A stretch of 10,778 bases of DNA, taken from the NCBI GenBank assembly GCA_022361315.1, contig JAKSBB010000554.1:1-10778 (forward strand), given 5' to 3'. The position numbers were made by a program, and so were the translations under genes. Positions 6,749 to 10,778 of the stretch are shown here, one piece after another. The notes below the pieces were generated by a model, which was given only the letters and a program-made list of their open reading frames with translations, had not been told where the DNA came from and made no database searches. The number at the start of each line of letters is the position of its first letter. Position 1 is the first letter of the stretch. Origin of the DNA: Desulfobacterales bacterium (lineage in GTDB: Bacteria; Desulfobacterota; Desulfobacteria; Desulfobacterales; Desulfobacteraceae).

Positions 6749-6779
6749 GCCGAAACCCCCTTGCCAAGGGGGGGGGCTG
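6747..6779 (+). terminator. G-rich hairpin, possible terminator or intergenic repeat element
   Basis: An inner stem CCCCCTT (6756-6762)/AAGGGGG (6766-6772) with loop GCC is enclosed by an outer stem CAGCC (6747-6751)/GGCTG (6775-6779). The right arm contains a run of nine Gs (6768-6776). The structure should be very stable. It is followed by only TTTC, so efficient intrinsic termination is uncertain. The surrounding gap (6674-6892) has no other gene I can support. Confidence 0.4.
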
Positions 6780-6892
6780 TTTCTGGCATATCCTTTGCTA
6801 TTTCTGAATCCAAGATGGTTTTTTCATTGCATTGGTTTTTCCGGTGCCGATGTATCCGGAAAATGACATTGGGTTACAGAAAGGAGCCCCCT

Positions 6893-7786
6893 ATGACCGT
6901 TGTGTGTATCTGGGACGAGAATTATCGGGATCGCGTTGGACAAAAGGCCGGCAGCAGCCATGCCTCCGTCATGATCGGCAACACCTGGGAAGCACCGCTG
7001 AAGGAGACCATGGAAAGCCTTGTCATCCTTGATTATTATGCCCGGTTGAGACGGGCCTGGCAGCATACCCGGAGCGGCGGGAGGGAAAACATCCGGACCC
7101 GGCGGATGATGGAAAAACTTGGTGGGCTTTTTGCCACCTGCCTCACAGATGAAACTGCCGCCTATGTCAGCCCCTCTTCCCAGGTCCACGGCAATGCCGT
7201 CCGGAGTCTCTGGCACGATTTGCTCAGAAAGAACCGTGCCCCGGACCGCCTGATGGTTTTCCCGGAAACTCCGGATCAGCGGCAGCGAATGCTGGAATGG
7301 TGGCAGGCCCGCCGGGAGCGACGCCAGCCGGATGACACCTTACCCTTCGGGAACAATAACTGCTGCAGCACGGCGGCAAAGGTGCTGATCGAAGGATTCG
7401 GCAACCAATTGCCGATTTACTGGAGAGGACTTTCTCTGGTTCGAAAGGATTGGTGTGCCGCCGATCTGGGTACCTTGATCTATCAAATTTGCCGGGCCGT
7501 GGATGGCAGCCGGGAGTTGTCCTGGGACGATTTTGTGGAAGAAATGGCTGAAAATCAGGTCATTCCCTGTGAGAGCGGCCCCTTTCTCACCACAGCCGAC
7601 GGCGGCTGTGCCGGTTTTCTGACACCGGTCCTGGGAGAGGAACCGGCGCAGATGGTGGACCATATTTTTCTCACCGATCTTTCCGGGGCTTCAGAAGAGC
7701 GGGACGCTGCAGATACCCCCCATCCGGATACCTGTCAGATCTGGCCGGAGGAAGAGCACATCACGACGGAAAACCTGATTCCCTGA
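6893..7786 (+). CDS. Unknown protein, possible permuted papain-like hydrolase
   Basis: I do not recognise this 297-residue protein. The start chosen is the ATG at 6893, because AAGGAG (6881-6886) precedes it by 6 nt; the frame stays open to 6761 but that extra stretch runs through a G-rich hairpin. There is no signal peptide and no membrane segment. Two segments stand out: SSHASVMIGN (21-30) and NNNCCSTAAKVLIEG (154-168). A His near the N-terminus in a small-residue strand, followed later by Asn-Cys at the head of a helix, is the pattern of circularly permuted papain-like (NlpC/P60-LRAT-type) hydrolases. His23 and Cys157 or Cys158 would then be catalytic. This is a motif-level suggestion only. 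The middle (about 55-150) is charged and Arg-rich; the C-terminal 40 residues are acidic and low in structure. It sits between ppx and convergent ppk1, 18 bp from the ppk1 stop. Confidence 0.75.
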   Translation: MTVVCIWDENYRDRVGQKAGSSHASVMIGNTWEAPLKETMESLVILDYYARLRRAWQHTRSGGRENIRTRRMMEKLGGLFATCLTDETAAYVSPSSQVHGNAVRSLWHDLLRKNRAPDRLMVFPETPDQRQRMLEWWQARRERRQPDDTLPFGNNNCCSTAAKVLIEGFGNQLPIYWRGLSLVRKDWCAADLGTLIYQICRAVDGSRELSWDDFVEEMAENQVIPCESGPFLTTADGGCAGFLTPVLGEEPAQMVDHIFLTDLSGASEERDAADTPHPDTCQIWPEEEHITTENLIP

Positions 7787-7804
7787 AAGCGGCCTGGCGA
7801 TCAA

Positions 7805-9988
7805 TCAGGACTTCTTTCCCTTTTTTCGGCGCTTATGGAATCTTTTCTGCCGGGTCTTCAGCCGTTCCGGCCTCAGGGCGGACCCCCGGCCGGAGAGGCT
7901 GGGGTTGGTCATGAAGAACTGGTGGGCGTTAAAGGGCTCCTTATCCGGAACCACCCGTGTATAGGTGCCGTCGGCATTCAGCAGCCAGCTCTGTTCATTG
8001 TCCCGGAGATTGGCCACCATGATCTGGTCGAGGATCTGCTGATGTACCGTGGGGGTGAGAATGGGCACCAGGGTTTCGATCCTGCGGTTCAGATTCCGGG
8101 GCATCCAGTCGGCGGATGAAAAGTAAACGGTGGCGTGGGGAGACGGCAGTTCGTGGCCGTTGCTGAAGCAGGCAATTCTGGAGTGTTCCAGAAATCGCCC
8201 CACGATGGATTTTACCCGGATGTTTTCACTGAATCCCGGAATCCCGGGTCTCAGGCAGCAGATGCCACGGATAATGAGGTCCACCTGCACCCCGGCCTGT
8301 GAGGCCCGGTACAGGGCATCGATGATGCGGGGATCCACAAGAGAATTCATCTTGGCCCAGATCTGGGCCGGTTTACCCTGGTTGGCAAATTCGATCTCCT
8401 GTTCTATGCCCTCGAGAATCCGTTGGCGCAGGGTCAGGGGGGCGATATCCAGGACCTTGAGATCCACGGGCTTGGCGTACCCGGTCATGTAGTTGAAGAT
8501 CTGCATGACTTCGGTGCAGATCTGGGGATTACAGGTGAAAAAGGAGAGGTCGGTGTATATTTTGGCGGTGATGGGGTGGTAGTTGCCCGTGCCCAGGTGG
8601 GCATAGGATCTGAACCGTCCGCCTTCCCGCCGGACCACCAGGGAGAGTTTGGCATGGGTTTTCAGGTCAATGATGCCGTAAACAACCTGGGCACCGCTGC
8701 GTTCCAGCTTCCTGGCAAGCTCAATGTTGGCTTCCTCGTCAAACCGTGCCTTGAGTTCCACCATGGCGGTGACGTTTTTGCCGGCTTCGGCCGCTTCCAC
8801 CAGGGCCTGGACAATGGGGGAATCCTGGCTGGTCCGGTAGAGGGTTTGTTTGATGGACACCACATTTTTGTCCTGGCTGGCCTGGCGGATAAACTGCACC
8901 ACCACGTCAAAACTCTCGTAGGGATGGTGGACAACGATATCTTTTGTTGAAATGGCCTCAAAGCAGTCGCCGCCAAAGTCCCGGATACGTTCGGGGAATC
9001 TGGCGTTATATTTGGGAAAGAGCAGATCCGGCCGGTCGTCGGTAATCAGCTCCTTGATGGTGGACAGCCCCACATGGTCTTCCCTGAAAACATCCTCGGC
9101 AGACACGTGAAATTGGGAGGAGATAAACTCCACCAGATCATCCCGGGTATCCGTGCGGACCCTCAGACGGATGACATTGCCGCGGCGCCGTCGGTTCAGG
9201 GCGGACTGGAAGGTGCGCACCAGGTCTTCGGCCTCTTCGTCGATTTCAAGTTCAGAGTCCCGGATCACCTGGAATTCCCCCGAGGCCACCAGGTCGTATC
9301 CCGGGAAAAGGCTGGTGTAGCACATCCGGATCACCGAGGCCAGGTGGACAAACCGGATGTCATCGCCGGGCAGGCGGATATACCGGTTCAACTGGGCCGG
9401 CAGGATGACCACTGCGATCATGGTTTCCCCGTTTTTTTCGTCGGACAGGTCCATGATCAAACCGTGGCCGAGGTTGGGAATAAAGGGAAAGGGGTGGGCC
9501 GGATCCACGGCCAGGGGGCTGAGTACGGGAAAGATGTCCCGCTGGAATGTTTTAAACAGGCACTCCTTTTCCTTTACGGTGAGGCGGCCGGGGTCCACCA
9601 CTGCGATATTTTCTTTTTTCAGATCCCGGGTGAGGGTTTTTAGGCAGTCCCGGGTCATCTGGTTGAGCAGGGCCACATCTTCCTCAATGGCGGCCAGTTG
9701 CTCGGAAGGGGTCATATTATCCGGGCTTTCGGATTTGGCCCCGCGGTTGACCTGGGCCTTGAGGCCGGCCACCCTGACCATGAAGAACTCATCCAGATTT
9801 GAAGCGGAGATGGAGAGAAAGCGCACCCGTTCCATCAGCGGGTGCTCCGTATTCAGGGCTTCTTCAAGCACCCTGTGGTTAAACTGAAGCCAGGACAACT
9901 CCCTGTTGATAAACCGTTCCGGTTTTGTAAAGTCTATTGTCATGTCAGTTTCCGGTATTACTTCTGTTGTTGTGATATTGTTGATCAC
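7805..9988 (-). CDS. ppk1: Polyphosphate kinase 1
   Basis: Ppk1 makes inorganic polyphosphate reversibly from ATP and acts through a phosphohistidine. The 727-residue product has the full family layout. The N-terminal domain contains [20 protein letters not shown] (25-44). The head domain contains [13 protein letters not shown] (162-174). The first catalytic block has the autophosphorylated histidine in [12 protein letters not shown] (444-455; His445, equivalent to E. coli His435), followed by [10 protein letters not shown] (462-471). RGICCLRPG lies at 574-582. FLEHSRI (599-605) carries His602, equivalent to E. coli His592. The length is near the usual 690-720, plus a basic, Lys/Arg-rich tail. 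The start is GTG at 9988, supported by AGGGGAG (10000-9994) at 5 nt; an internal ATG at 9943 (codon 16) has a poorer site. It converges on the unknown gene and lies close to ppx. Confidence 0.97.
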   Translation of the reverse strand: MINNITTTEVIPETDMTIDFTKPERFINRELSWLQFNHRVLEEALNTEHPLMERVRFLSISASNLDEFFMVRVAGLKAQVNRGAKSESPDNMTPSEQLAAIEEDVALLNQMTRDCLKTLTRDLKKENIAVVDPGRLTVKEKECLFKTFQRDIFPVLSPLAVDPAHPFPFIPNLGHGLIMDLSDEKNGETMIAVVILPAQLNRYIRLPGDDIRFVHLASVIRMCYTSLFPGYDLVASGEFQVIRDSELEIDEEAEDLVRTFQSALNRRRRGNVIRLRVRTDTRDDLVEFISSQFHVSAEDVFREDHVGLSTIKELITDDRPDLLFPKYNARFPERIRDFGGDCFEAISTKDIVVHHPYESFDVVVQFIRQASQDKNVVSIKQTLYRTSQDSPIVQALVEAAEAGKNVTAMVELKARFDEEANIELARKLERSGAQVVYGIIDLKTHAKLSLVVRREGGRFRSYAHLGTGNYHPITAKIYTDLSFFTCNPQICTEVMQIFNYMTGYAKPVDLKVLDIAPLTLRQRILEGIEQEIEFANQGKPAQIWAKMNSLVDPRIIDALYRASQAGVQVDLIIRGICCLRPGIPGFSENIRVKSIVGRFLEHSRIACFSNGHELPSPHATVYFSSADWMPRNLNRRIETLVPILTPTVHQQILDQIMVANLRDNEQSWLLNADGTYTRVVPDKEPFNAHQFFMTNPSLSGRGSALRPERLKTRQKRFHKRRKKGKKS

Positions 9989-10048
9989 GGATACTCCCCT
10001 TGACGTTCTTAATCCCGATCCGGCCGGTCATAGTGAAATGCCAGCTAC

Positions 10049-10060
10049 TTTAATATTAAA
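10049..10060. repeat. 12-bp perfect AT palindrome upstream of ppk1
   Basis: TTTAATATTAAA is a perfect palindrome about 60 bp ahead of the ppk1 GTG start. It may be an operator or part of the AT-rich promoter region of ppk1 (10049-10103). I could not place a good sigma70 promoter there, so its role is open. Confidence 0.3.
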
Positions 10061-10104
10061 TTGCTATGAACGTGTTAGGGCGTATGGTTTTTATATAATA
10101 AATC

Positions 10105-10203
10105 CTATGTCAGTATCTTGATCCGCAGATCACCGGTGTATGCGTACCAGCCTGTGCCGTAGATGATGGAATCGTGTTTGAAAAGGCGTATGGGCTCGGT
10201 CAT
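10105..10203 (-). CDS. Possible 32-residue small protein or leader peptide upstream of ppk1
   Basis: An ATG at 10203-10201 opens a 32-codon frame ending in TAG. It is preceded by GGAG (10214-10211) at a good 7-nt spacing. The product begins MTEPIRLFKHDSIIYG and ends LRIKILT; it has no signal peptide or membrane helix. It lies about 115 bp upstream of ppk1 on the same strand, so it could be the first gene of a ppk1 transcript, a regulatory leader, or a chance ORF. I recognise no family. The frame can be extended to a TTG at 10314, but that start has no support. Confidence 0.35.
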   Translation of the reverse strand: MTEPIRLFKHDSIIYGTGWYAYTGDLRIKILT

Positions 10204-10260
10204 AGATAATCTCCAATAGATGTTCTCTATGGGGGAAAAAGGTGACGCAGGCTCTTCCCT

Positions 10261-10292
10261 ATATTGATAAACCCTGCAAAACCTGTCAATAT
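10261..10292. promoter_or_regulatory. Inverted repeat with overlapping promoter-like hexamers between divergent genes
   Basis: ATATTGA (10261-10267) and TCAATAT (10286-10292) are perfect 7-bp inverted arms, 18 bp apart. TATTGAT recurs at 10291-10297. Because of the symmetry the element reads as a promoter both ways: TTGATA-N17-CAATAT on plus (towards the dehydrogenase gene) and TTGACA-N17-CAATAT on minus (towards the small ORF and ppk1). The -35 boxes are good, the -10 boxes weak. It may be an operator or a shared divergent promoter. Confidence 0.3.
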
Positions 10293-10361
10293 TGATTTTC
10301 TTAAAGCAACCCAAGAAAAGCCCGGTTGACGTTGCTGATCGGGTGGAGACAGAGGTGAAAC

Positions 10362-10778
10362 ATGTCGGATACGAAGGATAAAAAAATCGGATTTATCGGT
10401 CTGGGGGTCATGGGACACTCCATGGCAGGCCATCTGCTGGAAAACGGGTATGAGATGCGGGTGTATACCCGGACAAAGGAAAAAGCCGATGATCTTACGG
10501 CAAAGGGGGCTGTGTGGTGCGATACCGTGGCCGAACTGGCTGTGGCGTCTGATATTGTGATTACCATCGTCGGGTATCCTGCAGATGTGGAAGAAGTCTA
10601 TCTGGGAGAGGCCGGTATTCTGGAAAATGCAGCGCCGGGTACCCTTGCCGTTGATATGACCACCTCGGACCCCGGTCTTGCGGAACGCCTGTGGGCGGCG
10701 GGAAATGATAAAGGAATTCATGTGCTGGACGCCCCGGTATCCGGCGGTGACCTGGGTGCCAGAAACGCCACCCTTTCC
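10362..10778 (+). CDS. 3-hydroxyisobutyrate dehydrogenase-family oxidoreductase (5' part, runs off the window)
   Basis: The first 139 codons of a beta-hydroxyacid dehydrogenase are present; the frame is open to the window edge. The Rossmann dinucleotide site is IGFIGLGVMGHSMAGHLL (9-26, GxGxxG at Gly13, 15, 18). VYTRT (34-38) after the second strand carries the Arg-Thr often seen in NADP(H)-binding members. VDMTTSDP (97-104) and DAPVSGGDLGA (123-133) are the family substrate-binding motifs. Members reduce or oxidise 3-hydroxyisobutyrate, tartronate semialdehyde, glyoxylate/succinic semialdehyde and similar compounds; the substrate cannot be chosen here. The catalytic lysine would lie beyond the window. 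ATG at 10362 is preceded by GAGG (10352-10355) at 6 nt. It is transcribed divergently from the ppk1 side. Confidence 0.92.
   Translation, partial: MSDTKDKKIGFIGLGVMGHSMAGHLLENGYEMRVYTRTKEKADDLTAKGAVWCDTVAELAVASDIVITIVGYPADVEEVYLGEAGILENAAPGTLAVDMTTSDPGLAERLWAAGNDKGIHVLDAPVSGGDLGARNATLS

Noticed and set aside
6761..6892. Upstream extension of the unknown gene to a start at 6761
   Set aside because: It would begin within the G-rich hairpin without a ribosome binding site, while ATG 6893 has AAGGAG at ideal spacing.
9074..9643. Plus-strand ORFs opposite ppk1 (including 9357-9887)
   Set aside because: Shadows of ppk1, whose motifs are complete on the minus strand.
10027..10043. Second sigma54-like element (TGGCAT on the minus strand) ahead of ppk1
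   Set aside because: The -24 box is fine but the position 10 nt further reads TG, not the required GC, so the -12 element is missing.
10204..10314. N-terminal extension of the small ORF to a TTG at 10314
   Set aside because: TTG without a ribosome binding site; the inner ATG at 10203 has GGAG at 7 nt.
1..10778. CRISPR arrays, tRNA genes, insertion sequences, attachment sites
   Set aside because: No regularly spaced repeats, cloverleaf sequences, transposase-like proteins or flanking terminal repeats were found by reading.

Overview
The window looks like chromosomal DNA of moderate-to-high GC from an anaerobic deltaproteobacterium, probably a sulfate reducer of the Desulfobacterota. This is an inference from gene content and protein style: a BCCT transporter beside a possible MttB-type gene, a RocR-like sigma54 activator, a DsrE-like protein and Ppk1/Ppx. 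No rRNA, tRNA, CRISPR array, insertion sequence or phage gene was seen. Eight substantially visible genes, the first codons of a ninth and one small ORF account for almost all of the DNA.

Left part (1-1629, minus strand): a BCCT-family transporter is followed by the first 13 codons of another gene, with a perfect hairpin between them. Upstream of the transporter is a good -24/-12 (sigma54) promoter. Beyond it, at the distance expected for activator sites, lies a repeat-rich, A-tract segment (about 1840-1912). On the other side of this segment, on the plus strand, is a small exported DsrE/DsrF-like protein (1997-2434).

Middle part (2603-5541): a long fold-type II PLP enzyme of unknown substrate (plus strand) converges on a PAS/AAA+/Fis-type sigma54 activator of the RocR-like subgroup (minus strand). 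Their stop codons overlap in the four bases TTAA. The activator is the only enhancer-binding protein in the window, so it is the obvious candidate to drive the sigma54 promoter in front of the transporter. A working model is a regulated unit for uptake and breakdown of an amino acid or quaternary amine.

Right part (5771-9988): a polyphosphate module. A short Ppx/GppA-type phosphatase (plus) and polyphosphate kinase Ppk1 (minus) flank an unfamiliar 297-residue protein with a possible permuted papain-like His...Asn-Cys signature. A G-rich hairpin separates Ppx from that protein. Upstream of ppk1 is a possible 32-codon ORF with a good ribosome binding site. The right edge holds the N-terminal 139 codons of a 3-hydroxyisobutyrate-dehydrogenase-family oxidoreductase, transcribed divergently from the ppk1 side.

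No strikingly new multi-gene system is evident. The best leads are the sigma54 circuit around the transporter, the unknown PLP enzyme with its convergent regulator, and the unknown protein between ppx and ppk1.
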